A DNA stretch of 64,000 nt, from NCBI RefSeq assembly GCF_024494645.1, contig NZ_JANHDJ010000002.1, positions 124,001-188,000 of the forward strand, written 5' to 3'. A program made the position numbers and the translations under genes. The DNA comes from Halohasta litorea (GTDB lineage: Archaea > Halobacteriota > Halobacteria > Halobacteriales > Haloferacaceae). The notes under the pieces were generated by a model. That model was not told the DNA's origin, did not search any database, and saw only the letters and a list, made by a program, of their open reading frames with translations. Shown one piece after another: positions 1 through 8,360 of this stretch. The stretch's first letter is position 1, and every line of letters starts with the position of its first letter.

Positions 1-747
1 GATTCGGCGCATCGTCGAACTGTCGATATCCAGCCCCTCGCCCTCGGCGTCCATCACGATCTCGGCGATATCCTCGGCGTTGTCCGCGGTGAGTTCGAGG
101 TTTTTGGCCACCGAACGGTAGCCGATCAGTGGGAAACTGGAGTCGAGACCGACGGCCCGACAGAGGTTGGGATTCTGGTGGGCCGTGAAGATCAGCCGCA
201 GCAGGAGGACGAAGATCTTGTTGGCCTGTCGCTCGCGGTTGAGCGCCCGCTGGGCGAGATCCGCGTTGTCATGGGCCAGCGCCTTGATCGCCTCGCCACG
301 CATCGTGCTGCCGGTGTTTTCCAGCCGTTCCAGGAGGTTGTCGAGCGTGAAGTCCTCTGGGTCGACCGAACACCGGATGGCAATGGACTCGGGCGTTTCT
401 TCGATCACGCCGAGGCCCATCAGCTGGGTTTCGGCCTTATAAACGGCGTTGATGTGTTCGGAGTCGAGTGCGCCCTCGGATTTCTCGACGTGAATCACGC
501 GCCGACCGAGGACGTACTGGGCGACGATCGCCCGTTCGAGCGCCCCGGCATCGAGGTTGTCGGCGTTGATGATCGCCTCGCTTTCCTCGGTGCTTGCGGA
601 CTCCGGCAGGACGGTGAGCGTCCCTTTGCCACCCATTCGAATCGACACCTCATCACCTTTTTCGACGTCGTGAGCCTTTGCCCACTCCGCTGGGAGGGTC
701 ATCGCCAGCGTTGATGGCCCCAACCGTTGGACTTTCCGTGTTTCCAT
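1..747 (-). CDS. PhoU-type phosphate regulator with N-terminal AbrB-like DNA-binding domain (3' end outside window)
   Basis: The gene runs off the left edge; 249 codons are visible from an ATG whose complement is at 745-747. The first ~45 residues (METRKVQRLGPSTLAMTLP, then WAKAHDVEKGDEV) form a SpoVT/AbrB-type swapped-hairpin DNA-binding fold. The rest is helical and PhoU-like, with conserved acidic/Arg helices such as DLAQRALNREREANKIF. Archaeal proteins with this fusion are taken to be phosphate-responsive transcription regulators. A TATA-like aattaag on the minus strand, centred ~27 bases upstream, implies a leaderless mRNA. No other phosphate gene is adjacent; pstB-phoU lie ~36 kb away. 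The target is not visible. Confidence 0.85.
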   Translation of the reverse strand, partial: METRKVQRLGPSTLAMTLPAEWAKAHDVEKGDEVSIRMGGKGTLTVLPESASTEESEAIINADNLDAGALERAIVAQYVLGRRVIHVEKSEGALDSEHINAVYKAETQLMGLGVIEETPESIAIRCSVDPEDFTLDNLLERLENTGSTMRGEAIKALAHDNADLAQRALNRERQANKIFVLLLRLIFTAHQNPNLCRAVGLDSSFPLIGYRSVAKNLELTADNAEDIAEIVMDAEGEGLDIDSSTMRRI

Positions 748-770
748 ACTTCTAGGTTGTCTCGTATCTG

Positions 771-806
771 CTTAATTGTGTCTATACACATAGTATTGAC
801 CTATGT
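771..806 (-). promoter_or_regulatory. Promoter and candidate operator of the AbrB-PhoU gene
   Basis: On the minus strand aattaag (771-777) sits ~27 bases before the start codon and fits a TATA element. Directly upstream is the inverted repeat ACATAG-N7-CTATGT (788-806), placed where it could overlap the BRE or an activator site. The repeat is seen; regulation by phosphate or by the gene's own AbrB domain is inference. Confidence 0.45.
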
Positions 807-906
807 AAACACGATTGACTGTTGCTCTCCGAATTTCCTTGGTATGTGGTTATTTAGCACACTATTATCTGACATAGCGACGAACCAGTAGTTGAACGCC
901 GATCGA

Positions 907-2325
907 TCAGTGAAGATCAATCTCGGTGACTTCGAACCGTGCCCCGCCACTAGAGCCGTTTTTCACGTTGATCTCCCAGCCGTGAGCTTCGACGATTCCC
1001 TTGACGATCGAGAGCCCATAGCCGCTACCCTGTCTCGTCGTTGTGTACCCGCGGTCGAAGACGGCCTCCTGGTCGTCGTCCGGGATACCGGGGCCGTCGT
1101 CTTCGATGTAGAAGCCGTCATCCGATTCGAGAATGCCAGCAGTGATCGTGATCGACTCCCCTCCGTGTTCGAGTGCGTTCCGGAACAGGTTTTCGAGCGC
1201 CTCCCTGACTCGTGCCGGATCGCAGTTGAGCGTCGCTCGCCCCTCGATTTCGAGTGTTGCCTTCGGCATCACGATGTTTTTCTGGCCCTCCCTGAGGAGT
1301 TCGGCAAACGAAATCACCGAGCGGTCGTCGATCTCTTCGCCCTCCTTGGCGAGAGCGAGCAGCTCGTCGATGAGGGTGTCCATCTGTGTGACCGCGTCGC
1401 GGGCTGTCTCCAGATGCTCGCTATCACACTCCGTGGCGGCGAGTTCGAGGGTCCCATCGGCGACGTTCAGGGGGTTTCGGAGGTCGTGTGCGACCGTCCC
1501 GGTGAACTCGCTGAGCTGTTCGTTTTTGACTAGTAGTTCTGCTTCGTGTTCCTTCCGGTTGGTGATCTCTTTGGTGTAGCCTGCAAGACACTGGATCTGG
1601 CCGTCGTCGTCCCGAACCGGCTTGCAACGCGATTCGACCCACGCCGTGAGTGCCTCGGACCGTTCGACGCGGTACTCGATCTGTACTTTCTGCCCCGCAA
1701 TAGCTCGACTCATTGCCTGTTTTACCCGGTCGACGTCGTCGGGATGCAGGTGGTTCAGAAACGACTGTGGCTCGGCGTCCAGCCGCTCGGTGGATTGGCC
1801 GAAGAGCTGCTCGTGGGCGGAGTTGACGAACAGCAGCTCCTCCCAGTCGGATGAGAACACCCAGAACGCGTCGGAGGTCGTCTCGACGAGCTGGCGGAAC
1901 CGCCGGTTCTCCTGTTCGATGCGCTGCTGTTGGCGTCGGTACTCAACGTGGGTCGTGATCTTCTGGACAAGCAGTGCCGACTGATTACCGATCGTCTCTT
2001 GGATCACGTAGTCGGTGACGTCAGCACTGATTGCCTCGCTAGCGGCCGCTTCGTTCCCCGTCTGGGTGAACATGATAAACGGAAGCTCCGGATTCATCTC
2101 ACGAACCGCCTGGAGGAAATCAACCCCTGTCCGCTCGGGCATATGGTAGTCGCTGAGAACACAGTCAACGGACGTTGTCCGAACGATTTCGATCCCCTCT
2201 TCGACCGACGTAGCCGTCAAAACGCTTACTCGGTCGCCTTCAGCAGTCAGCTGTGTGGATACCAACTCAAGGAGTTCGGAACTATCATTCACGTATAGCA
2301 CAGTGATCGGCTGGTCCGAATCCAT
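907..2325 (-). CDS. Receiver-PAS-histidine kinase signalling protein
   Basis: Hybrid sensor of 472 residues. An N-terminal receiver domain (1-~120) has the phosphoacceptor Asp in VLSDYHMP (D59). It is followed by a PAS domain (~140-260), a HisKA helix with H-box AHDLRNPLN (His280), and a C-terminal HATPase with N-box NLFRNALEHGG, G1 DDGPGIPDDD and G2 GYGLSIVKG. No membrane segment, so it is cytoplasmic. The ATG at 2323-2325 is preferred over an upstream TTG because a TATA-like element (2347-2357) lies ~27 bases before it. Oddity: the usual acidic pair at the start of the receiver is Asn-Asp (LYVNDSS), so one metal-binding acid is replaced. Partner unknown. Confidence 0.9.
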   Translation of the reverse strand: MDSDQPITVLYVNDSSELLELVSTQLTAEGDRVSVLTATSVEEGIEIVRTTSVDCVLSDYHMPERTGVDFLQAVREMNPELPFIMFTQTGNEAAASEAISADVTDYVIQETIGNQSALLVQKITTHVEYRRQQQRIEQENRRFRQLVETTSDAFWVFSSDWEELLFVNSAHEQLFGQSTERLDAEPQSFLNHLHPDDVDRVKQAMSRAIAGQKVQIEYRVERSEALTAWVESRCKPVRDDDGQIQCLAGYTKEITNRKEHEAELLVKNEQLSEFTGTVAHDLRNPLNVADGTLELAATECDSEHLETARDAVTQMDTLIDELLALAKEGEEIDDRSVISFAELLREGQKNIVMPKATLEIEGRATLNCDPARVREALENLFRNALEHGGESITITAGILESDDGFYIEDDGPGIPDDDQEAVFDRGYTTTRQGSGYGLSIVKGIVEAHGWEINVKNGSSGGARFEVTEIDLH

Positions 2326-2413
2326 TAGACTCAATGATTTATAACGATAATTAATAATTTTTGTTTTATTTTTACCACTCTGGTGGTGAAATAGGAATAT
2401 GATCGACAGATTG

Positions 2414-3475
2414 TTAGACTACTTGTATCATTCGGCGTTCGAAGCGCCCGACCCGGACTTTCCGCCACCCGCGGAGCCGCTCATCGAGTTCGGGGTCGTC
2501 GGTATCGACCCGGAGCACCGACATCCCGTCGAGCTTGGTGCGGGAGGCGACGATCTCGACAGCACACTGCCGAATAACGGCGGGCGAGAGCTGTGGGTTC
2601 CCGCGGCCGAAGACGAACCCCTGGCCGCCGATCGGCGAGACGACGATGACGTTGTCCGCACCCAGCGCATCCAGGATCTCGGCCTCGCTGCCGTCTTCGA
2701 CCAGCACCTCGCCGTCCCGCCAGACGTCGACGCCGATCGGCGATCCCTCGAAGCCCAGCGCCGACTTGATCGCCCCCACTGTCGAGCCCGGGCCGAGTAC
2801 GTAGGTCCGCGAGGGATCGATGCCGTCGGCGATTCCCGCGGCCAGCGACTCGACGGTACCGCCGCCGAGCTGTTTCGAGGACTGCAGCTCGTCGGTGACC
2901 GGCACCCACGCGACCGCCCGGAGTTCGGGGTTGACCTCGCCGTCGCGGTAGTCGTCCTCGTCGATATCCATCACCTCCCGGCGCTCGGTCCGGTCGAAGC
3001 CGACGACGATGTCGGCGGCGTCCTCGGGTGAGACAGCAAACACCGACGAGTACACCTTGACCCCGGCGGGCACGCCGAGCATCGGAATCTCCGTGTCGGA
3101 AAGGGCCTCGGCAACATCCGCGGCGGTCCCATCACCACCGACGAAGAGAACGAGGTCGACGGATTCGCTTACAAATGCAGCCACCGCAGCCGCCGTATCG
3201 TCGGCGGTCGTCTCACTGCCGTGGTCCGGGGAGTACACGGCGGTCGGTTCAAAGCCCGCTTCGCGGGCCAGTGACCCGCCCATCGGCTCGGCGGCGGTCA
3301 GGAGTTCGGTATCAGGAGCGAGATCGGCCAGCCGGTCGAGCATCCGCCCGGCGCGGTCGGGAGCGCGTGGCTCGGCCCCACGCTGGCGGGCCTCGTCGAC
3401 CTTACCATCGGTGCCCTTGAGGCCGACACGCCCACCCATTCCCGCGATCGGATTGACGACGAAGCCGATGCGCAT
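2414..3475 (-). CDS. ATP-NAD kinase family protein
   Basis: 353 residues with the NAD-kinase hallmark VGGDGTAADV and an N-terminal MRIGFVVNPIAGMGGRVG strand-loop. The long form, with GLKGTDGK near the N-terminus, resembles the archaeal/bacterial COG3199-type family rather than short NadK. The expected role is phosphorylation of NAD or a related substrate. Substrate specificity is uncertain because several members of this family act on other small molecules. The ATG at 3475 was chosen over an upstream in-frame codon because the protein begins cleanly with the first beta strand. The 79-base gap after its stop holds the kinase promoter. Confidence 0.85.
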   Translation of the reverse strand: MRIGFVVNPIAGMGGRVGLKGTDGKVDEARQRGAEPRAPDRAGRMLDRLADLAPDTELLTAAEPMGGSLAREAGFEPTAVYSPDHGSETTADDTAAAVAAFVSESVDLVLFVGGDGTAADVAEALSDTEIPMLGVPAGVKVYSSVFAVSPEDAADIVVGFDRTERREVMDIDEDDYRDGEVNPELRAVAWVPVTDELQSSKQLGGGTVESLAAGIADGIDPSRTYVLGPGSTVGAIKSALGFEGSPIGVDVWRDGEVLVEDGSEAEILDALGADNVIVVSPIGGQGFVFGRGNPQLSPAVIRQCAVEIVASRTKLDGMSVLRVDTDDPELDERLRGWRKVRVGRFERRMIQVV

Positions 3476-3575
3476 GAGTACACACCGGCGACGGGGAACC
3501 AAAAGAACCGCGACCGCCTTCGGCTACCGCTGGTCGACCCCCACAGATCGACCTCCTGGAATCGGTATGTGCCGA

Positions 3576-3836
3576 CTACCGCTGGCCACCGTCGGTCAGC
3601 GCGCGGCGACTGAGCGCGTCGGTTGCGAGCCCTTCGGCCTCGTCGACGTTGGGGCGGTTGCCGGAGCTGATCTCCGTACAGAGCTGGTCGGCCAGCCACG
3701 TCACATCCATCCCGGTTCCTTCGGCTGCAACCCGGCGGAACGTCGGTTCGTACAGCGGGGCGACTCGCTGACCGGTCTCGGCGAGCGATGCGTTGGCGAC
3801 ACACTGAACCTGTTTGACGGCTTCTTCGGGCTGCAT
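3576..3836 (-). CDS. Small conserved-looking protein, unknown function
   Basis: 86 residues beginning MQPEEAVKQVQCVANASL. Soluble, with two cysteines and a conserved-looking core DVTWLADQLCTE. The start at 3836 is favoured because the TATA-like ggttaaatactt (3862-3873) is centred ~30 bases upstream; an ATG four codons earlier would be too close. I do not recognise a family. Its neighbours, an NAD-kinase-like gene and an inositol phosphatase, give no functional hint. Confidence 0.55.
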   Translation of the reverse strand: MQPEEAVKQVQCVANASLAETGQRVAPLYEPTFRRVAAEGTGMDVTWLADQLCTEISSGNRPNVDEAEGLATDALSRRALTDGGQR

Positions 3837-3970
3837 ACATGGACACATACTGGAGACGGGGTTAAATACTTACTCGAATTCGTAATTGAGTAAATTCTGG
3901 CAAACATTTCGGATTCCTGGCTGATCGCCATCCGGTCGACCGACGGATATAGATAAAATCGAGACGGTCT

Positions 3971-4777
3971 ATGAGTGTGACCAACACTGACAATACACGG
4001 GCGTCCGTTGCCGAGCGTGCAGCCACCGCCGGGGCCGAGCTCGCCGTCGAGCAGTTCAGAACCGGTATCGACGCCGAGACCAAGAGTTCAGCGACCGATC
4101 TCGTCACTGAGGCCGACCGGGCGGCCCAGCGACGGGTGATCGAGGTGATCGAATCGCAGTTCGACGGCGACACCATCGTCGGCGAGGAGGAGGATGCCTT
4201 AAAAACGGTCCCGGACGAGGGCGCGGCGTGGATCATCGACCCCATCGACGGCACCAACAACTTCGTCGATGGGATTCGAGTCTGGGGTACCGCAGTCGCC
4301 GCGGTGATCGACGGCGAGCCGGTCGGCTCGGCGGTTGTGTTGCCCGCCCTCGAAGACAGCTACACCGCCGACCGGACGGCGGCCTACCGGAACGGCACTG
4401 AGATCAGCGTCAGTGAGACGAGCAAGCCGGAGCTGTCGACGGTCGCACCGATGCTCTGGTGGGACACCGACAGTCGGGGGGCCTACGCCGCGGCGACCCG
4501 TGAGATCGTCGAGCGGTTCGACGATCTGCGGCGGTTCGGCTCCGCACAGGCCACTCTTGCACTGGTCGCCGATGGCTCGATCGAGGGCGGAATTACCGAC
4601 CTACAGGCCCATCCGTGGGACAGCGTCGCTGGTGTTCATATGGTCCGACAGGCGGGTGGCACCGTGACCGATATTCACGGCAACCGCTGGCGACACGACT
4701 CGACCGGGATGGTTATCTCGAACGGCGCGGTCCACGAGGCGATGCAGGCGGCGACCGACGGGATCGTCGACCACTGA
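3971..4777 (+). CDS. suhB: Inositol monophosphatase family protein
   Basis: 268 residues with the complete IMPase signature: VGEEED (metal-binding Glu), DPIDGTNNFVDG (the DPIDGT metal/phosphate motif) and HPWDSVAGVHMVRQAGG (C-terminal WD motif). Such enzymes hydrolyse inositol-1-phosphate; archaeal members often also accept fructose-1,6-bisphosphate. TATA-like gatataga lies ~25 bases upstream, giving a short or absent leader. Monocistronic by spacing. The symbol denotes the family; substrate preference is unproven. Confidence 0.9.
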   Translation: MSVTNTDNTRASVAERAATAGAELAVEQFRTGIDAETKSSATDLVTEADRAAQRRVIEVIESQFDGDTIVGEEEDALKTVPDEGAAWIIDPIDGTNNFVDGIRVWGTAVAAVIDGEPVGSAVVLPALEDSYTADRTAAYRNGTEISVSETSKPELSTVAPMLWWDTDSRGAYAAATREIVERFDDLRRFGSAQATLALVADGSIEGGITDLQAHPWDSVAGVHMVRQAGGTVTDIHGNRWRHDSTGMVISNGAVHEAMQAATDGIVDH

Positions 4778-4866
4778 GGTCGCCGCCAGTAGCGCCGACC
4801 GCGGTCGGGCGACCGGCCTACAGTCGACCGGAACGCTCAATTCCTTGACCGCCACACAGTCACCCA

Positions 4867-6015
4867 ATGGCTGCAGTCTCCGAGCGGCTCGATACCTCCC
4901 CCGAACGGCTCTGGATCGGCACCGGTAGCGCTATCGTCGCCGCCTTGCTCATCGGCTCGCTGCTGTTTCGCGAGCTCGTCTACGGCCGGTTCCTCTGGCA
5001 GTACTTCTGGGGCCCGGTTGTCGCTGACGGCAACGGCGCACAGTGTGCGATCCGCTCGGGCGGCACCGTCGAGTTCGGCGGCTCGGCGGCCTGTACGCAG
5101 GCCGAAGCCGCCGGACAGATCGTCGCCTATCCGGGCTACACGATCGTCTCTGAGATCGGCTACATATTCACGTTGTTGTTCGCACTGTTCGGCGCAATCT
5201 TGCTGCTCCGGCGGCTCGATCTCGGCACCGACCGGCGCTTTTTCTACGCGCTGTTCCCGTTCATGCTGTTCGGTGGCGCGCTGCGGACGATCGAAGACGC
5301 CGGGATCGCGGCACTCGATGCTGGCGTCGAGCCGCTGATCTCCTTCCCGGTGAGTGCGCTCATCATCAGCCCGTTCATCTACGTCACAGTGTTCGGCCTC
5401 ACGTTGGCGGCCGTTCTCGTGAGCGTCCGGCTCGAATCGGCCGACTACGTCGACGCCTACGAGTACCCACTGGCCGGTATCGGAACCACGCTGCTCGTGG
5501 CGTCGGTCGGTTACCTCACAGTTCTCGGCCTGACGACCGACTACGTAACCATCTATCCGCAGGTGTTGCTCGTGACCCTCGCCGGGGCGACGCTTTCGGC
5601 ACTGCTCGTCTGGAAGCTCATCGGGGCGAGCTATCCCGAACTCAACGCCGGAACGGGGTTTATCGGCGGTGTCGTCATCTGGGCCCACGCTGTCGACGGG
5701 ATGGCCAACGTCGTCGGCCTCGACTGGATGCCCGCCCTCGGTGCGGGGGCGAACCTCGTCCCGAAACACCCGGTCAACGCCGCCATCGTCAATATTACCG
5801 GCGCCGTGCTGCCCGAGCCGATCCTCGCGGTCACCGGCGACGCGTGGCCGTTCCTGCTGGTGAAACTGGCGGCCGCGACGTTCCTCGTCTGGGTGTTCAA
5901 CGACGAGCTCTTCGAGGAGACGCCGCGGTACACGATCCTCCTGCTCGTCGCAGTGGTCGCTGTCGGCCTCGGTCCCGGAACCCGTGATATGCTCCGAGCG
6001 ACGTTTGGGGTATAA
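4867..6015 (+). CDS. DUF63 family multi-pass membrane protein
   Basis: 382 residues with about 8-9 hydrophobic segments. Characteristic loops [22 protein letters not shown] and [13 protein letters not shown] match what I know of the archaeal DUF63 family. Conserved His/Asp/Glu at membrane boundaries suggest a metal- or proton-linked function, but the family role is unknown. It follows suhB by 89 bases on the same strand with no obvious shared promoter. A 452-codon ORF on the opposite strand is a GC-composition shadow. Confidence 0.85.
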   Translation: MAAVSERLDTSPERLWIGTGSAIVAALLIGSLLFRELVYGRFLWQYFWGPVVADGNGAQCAIRSGGTVEFGGSAACTQAEAAGQIVAYPGYTIVSEIGYIFTLLFALFGAILLLRRLDLGTDRRFFYALFPFMLFGGALRTIEDAGIAALDAGVEPLISFPVSALIISPFIYVTVFGLTLAAVLVSVRLESADYVDAYEYPLAGIGTTLLVASVGYLTVLGLTTDYVTIYPQVLLVTLAGATLSALLVWKLIGASYPELNAGTGFIGGVVIWAHAVDGMANVVGLDWMPALGAGANLVPKHPVNAAIVNITGAVLPEPILAVTGDAWPFLLVKLAAATFLVWVFNDELFEETPRYTILLLVAVVAVGLGPGTRDMLRATFGV

Positions 6016-6080
6016 ATATATAAGTAGTCGGCGGCTCCCCGTCGGCGTCATCGGTGGGGACTCGCCGGACGAGTCAGAAG

Positions 6081-6500
6081 CTACTCGTCGGTTTTTCCGT
6101 CCGCGTCGACCGTGATCACCGTACAGTCGAGTTTCTCGCGGAGATACGAACCGATGTCGGGGTCCGAGAGGAGTTTTTGGACCATCCGTTTCCACTGGCT
6201 GGCCTGTCCGGAGCCGATCACGACGATATCGGCCTTCTCGGCGGCGATCTCTTCGAGGATCGTCTCCTCGACCAGAAAGCCACGGCGGACGACATAGCGG
6301 GCCTGCTGGAGCTCGCCGAACTCGCGTTCGACCGCCGTTTTCAGTTCGGTCCGGCTGACGTGGTTGCTGTCCTGATAGAGGTCGACGTGCAGCACCGACA
6401 GCTCACCACCGCGGTCGGCGGAGATACGGATCGCCTCGCGGAGCGTCGCCTTCGAGTGGGCAGTAAGCGGGTACCGGACCGGAACCACAACGAGCGTCAT
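6081..6500 (-). CDS. Universal stress protein (UspA-like)
   Basis: 139 residues starting MTLVVVPVRYPL, with the alternating beta/alpha Usp fold (first strand; ELSVLHVDLYQ; IVVIGSGQ). The ATP-binding G-x2-G-x9-G signature is degenerate (GSGQASQWKRMVQKLL), so this is probably a non-ATP-binding form. It is convergent with the DUF63 gene. One of four Usp genes in the window. Confidence 0.85.
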   Translation of the reverse strand: MTLVVVPVRYPLTAHSKATLREAIRISADRGGELSVLHVDLYQDSNHVSRTELKTAVEREFGELQQARYVVRRGFLVEETILEEIAAEKADIVVIGSGQASQWKRMVQKLLSDPDIGSYLREKLDCTVITVDADGKTDE

Positions 6501-6592
6501 CTGTGTCGATATCGATGACTCCAAGCAAAGAGGCTATCGCTCCGGCAAAACAGGAAGTGAGCCGCAGCTCCGTCTTGCGGCTAGCGGTTCGG

Positions 6593-6793
6593 CTACTGCT
6601 CGAGCTGGAAGGCAACCTCGACTTCCGCCTGATACTCTCGGTCCTCGACGGTTGCGAGTTCGACACCCAGCTCCTCGACTTCGATCCAGTGGACGTTGTC
6701 GAGTGTCGCCTGGGCGCGGTCGATCGCGTCGTCGACGGCCGCATCGAAGCTCTCCGAACTCTTGCCGATCAGTGTGACTTTTTTGTGTACCAT
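6593..6793 (-). CDS. Dodecin, flavin-binding dodecamer subunit
   Basis: 66 residues starting [20 protein letters not shown], closely matching halobacterial dodecin: a helix [14 protein letters not shown], the flavin-stacking Trp in [12 protein letters not shown], and a C-terminal strand [12 protein letters not shown]. Dodecins form hollow dodecamers that store riboflavin or lumichrome and quench photoexcited flavin. The start at 6793 gives the usual length (65-70). Confidence 0.92.
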   Translation of the reverse strand: MVHKKVTLIGKSSESFDAAVDDAIDRAQATLDNVHWIEVEELGVELATVEDREYQAEVEVAFQLEQ

Positions 6794-6844
6794 CGCAGCT
6801 ACGAGTTCGGCATACTCCCTCAAAAAATCACCCGCTGCTGACAG

Positions 6845-7198
6845 CTACGCTGGCGCGAGCGTCGTGTCGGGGTGGACGACCTCGAAGGCCTCGTCGTCGT
6901 CCTCCTCGACGCCGATGATCGCCCAGTCGTACGGAGGTTTGACCGACCGAAGATACTCCCGAAGTTCCCCTGTACACTGCATCCATGTGACGAAGCAGCG
7001 AAGCCGAAGCCCCTCGTCGGACTCCTCGCCGAGTACTGACTCCGGCTTTTTGGCGTCGTCCGCACACAGCGGTGTGACACGGACGCGCCGCCACTTTCGT
7101 TCCGCGACGAACTCGCTGTCCTCTTCGCTGATGGCGTAGCCGAGCCGTCGGAACACGGTCCTGGCCTCTTCGGTCGGTGGTATGGTAACAGGGGCCAT
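6845..7198 (-). CDS. Conserved haloarchaeal protein, unknown function
   Basis: 117 residues, soluble and acidic. The N-terminal MAPVTIPPTEEARTVFRRLG is followed by a basic WRRVRVTPL segment, then LRCFVTWMQCTGELREYL and DWAIIGVEED. Three cysteines are visible but no classical metal motif. The composition and codon use are those of a real gene. It reads toward dodecin with 51 bases between. I cannot assign a function. Confidence 0.7.
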   Translation of the reverse strand: MAPVTIPPTEEARTVFRRLGYAISEEDSEFVAERKWRRVRVTPLCADDAKKPESVLGEESDEGLRLRCFVTWMQCTGELREYLRSVKPPYDWAIIGVEEDDDEAFEVVHPDTTLAPA

Positions 7199-7292
7199 CC
7201 AGTTGGACCTACGTCACCACCTATGATAAAGCTTGCCACACATATCTGGTCGGTCACCGGCCCGTCACGAATCAGTCACCGCAGGAAAGAAA

Positions 7293-7298
7293 TTTAAG
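7293..7298 (+). promoter_or_regulatory. TATA element of the 34-residue membrane peptide gene
   Basis: tttaag is centred ~26 bases before the ATG at 7321, typical of haloarchaeal leaderless promoters. It supports the reality of the short gene downstream. Confidence 0.6.
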
Positions 7299-7320
7299 CG
7301 GTCCGTCCCTCTACCGGAGT

Positions 7321-7425
7321 ATGTCCACGAAAGCGAAACTCATCGGCGTTCTCGTCGTTGTCGTACTGGCCTACGCCCTGTTTTCGGGCGACACTGAACC
7401 CGTCGAAGTGCAGGTCGAAGAGTAG
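7321..7425 (+). CDS. Small single-pass membrane protein (34 aa)
   Basis: Begins MSTKAKLIGVLVVVVLAYAL and ends with an acidic tail EPVEVQVEE. One transmembrane helix (residues ~7-22) with a short basic N-terminus suggests the acidic tail faces outside. A well-placed TATA element and a typical haloarchaeal codon pattern support it, although it is too short for usual gene finders. Function unknown. The next gene starts 37 bases downstream on the same strand and may be co-transcribed. Confidence 0.65.
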   Translation: MSTKAKLIGVLVVVVLAYALFSGDTEPVEVQVEE

Positions 7426-7462
7426 CGAACCACTTACCCACTACCGCGGCTAACCCCCGGTC

Positions 7463-8326
7463 ATGTACGGCGTCGTCACGCGAAACGTGCCCGAGGTCGA
7501 CTGGCCGGAGTTCGAACGCGCTTTTTACGAGGTCAAAGACGTCAGCGGCCGCCCCGCCGAACCGATCGACAGCGCGGTCAACATGGTCTCCTGTTTCGGC
7601 GACAACGCCGCCGCCAGCGAGGACCCGGATCTCGTGCCGGTCGACGCCGCGGGCAACGAGGCGACCCGCGACCGGCAGTATTTCGATTGGGCCTACATCT
7701 GTCCGACCCACGACGCCTACCGCGAGGGCCTCCTGGAGATCATCGAGGACTGCGCCGGGGCGAACCCCGACGTGCGGCTCGACGATGTCGGCTTCCCACG
7801 GGAGGGCTACTGCCACTGCGAGCGGTGCAATCAGCGATTCGCCGACAGCGAGTACGACGACCGCCGCGAGTGGCGCGCCTCGGTCATCACCGACTTCGTC
7901 GCCGCGGCCAGCAGTCGGATTCCAGGTCGCACCTACCTCACCCTCTATCCCGACCCGTATCCAGGACACCTCTACGAACGGGCCGGATTGGATCTCGACG
8001 CGCTCGCCGACTACGTCGACGAGTTCGTCGTCCCGCTCTACGACACCGAGTACGGGACGACCTACTGGCTCGAAACCATCACTCGTGGGTTCCGAACCGC
8101 GTTAGGCGGCGACTACAATTTAAACGGCAACGAACCCGAGACACCCTTTTCAGTGGAGTTGTACGCGGTCGATGTCGATGTCGACAACCTCATCCACGCG
8201 GCGGAGGTCGCTGACACCTACGCCAAAGACGTCCTATTTGGCTACGACGCTGCTCAGGCCTCGGCGGCCATTCGTCGGAAAAATGCCGACCAGCGCGAGG
8301 GCGAGAGCTACGGCCCGGAATCGTAA
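7463..8326 (+). CDS. Uncharacterised protein, probable (beta/alpha)8 hydrolase-like fold
   Basis: 287 soluble residues. Features: an N-terminal MYGVVTRNVPEVDWPEFERAF strand-helix, WAYICPTHDAYREGLLEII, DVGFPREGYCHCERCNQRF with a C-x-C-x2-C cluster, and LTLYPDPYPGHLYE. The pairing of a conserved Asp-Val-Gly-Phe strand end with a nearby Cys cluster followed by Arg-Phe recalls (beta/alpha)8 glycosidase-like proteins that carry F-C-x-C-x2-C-x4-F; this is a resemblance only. Substrate unknown. No signal peptide. Confidence 0.6.
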   Translation: MYGVVTRNVPEVDWPEFERAFYEVKDVSGRPAEPIDSAVNMVSCFGDNAAASEDPDLVPVDAAGNEATRDRQYFDWAYICPTHDAYREGLLEIIEDCAGANPDVRLDDVGFPREGYCHCERCNQRFADSEYDDRREWRASVITDFVAAASSRIPGRTYLTLYPDPYPGHLYERAGLDLDALADYVDEFVVPLYDTEYGTTYWLETITRGFRTALGGDYNLNGNEPETPFSVELYAVDVDVDNLIHAAEVADTYAKDVLFGYDAAQASAAIRRKNADQREGESYGPES

Positions 8327-8360
8327 CCGAACAGCGCCACAGCGGACCAGTAGCCACCGG

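Noticed and set aside
4837-6195. 452-codon minus-strand ORF opposite the DUF63-like gene
   Set aside because: His/Asp/Arg/Gln-rich sequence with no fold-like pattern; it mirrors the high-GC codon structure of the membrane gene.
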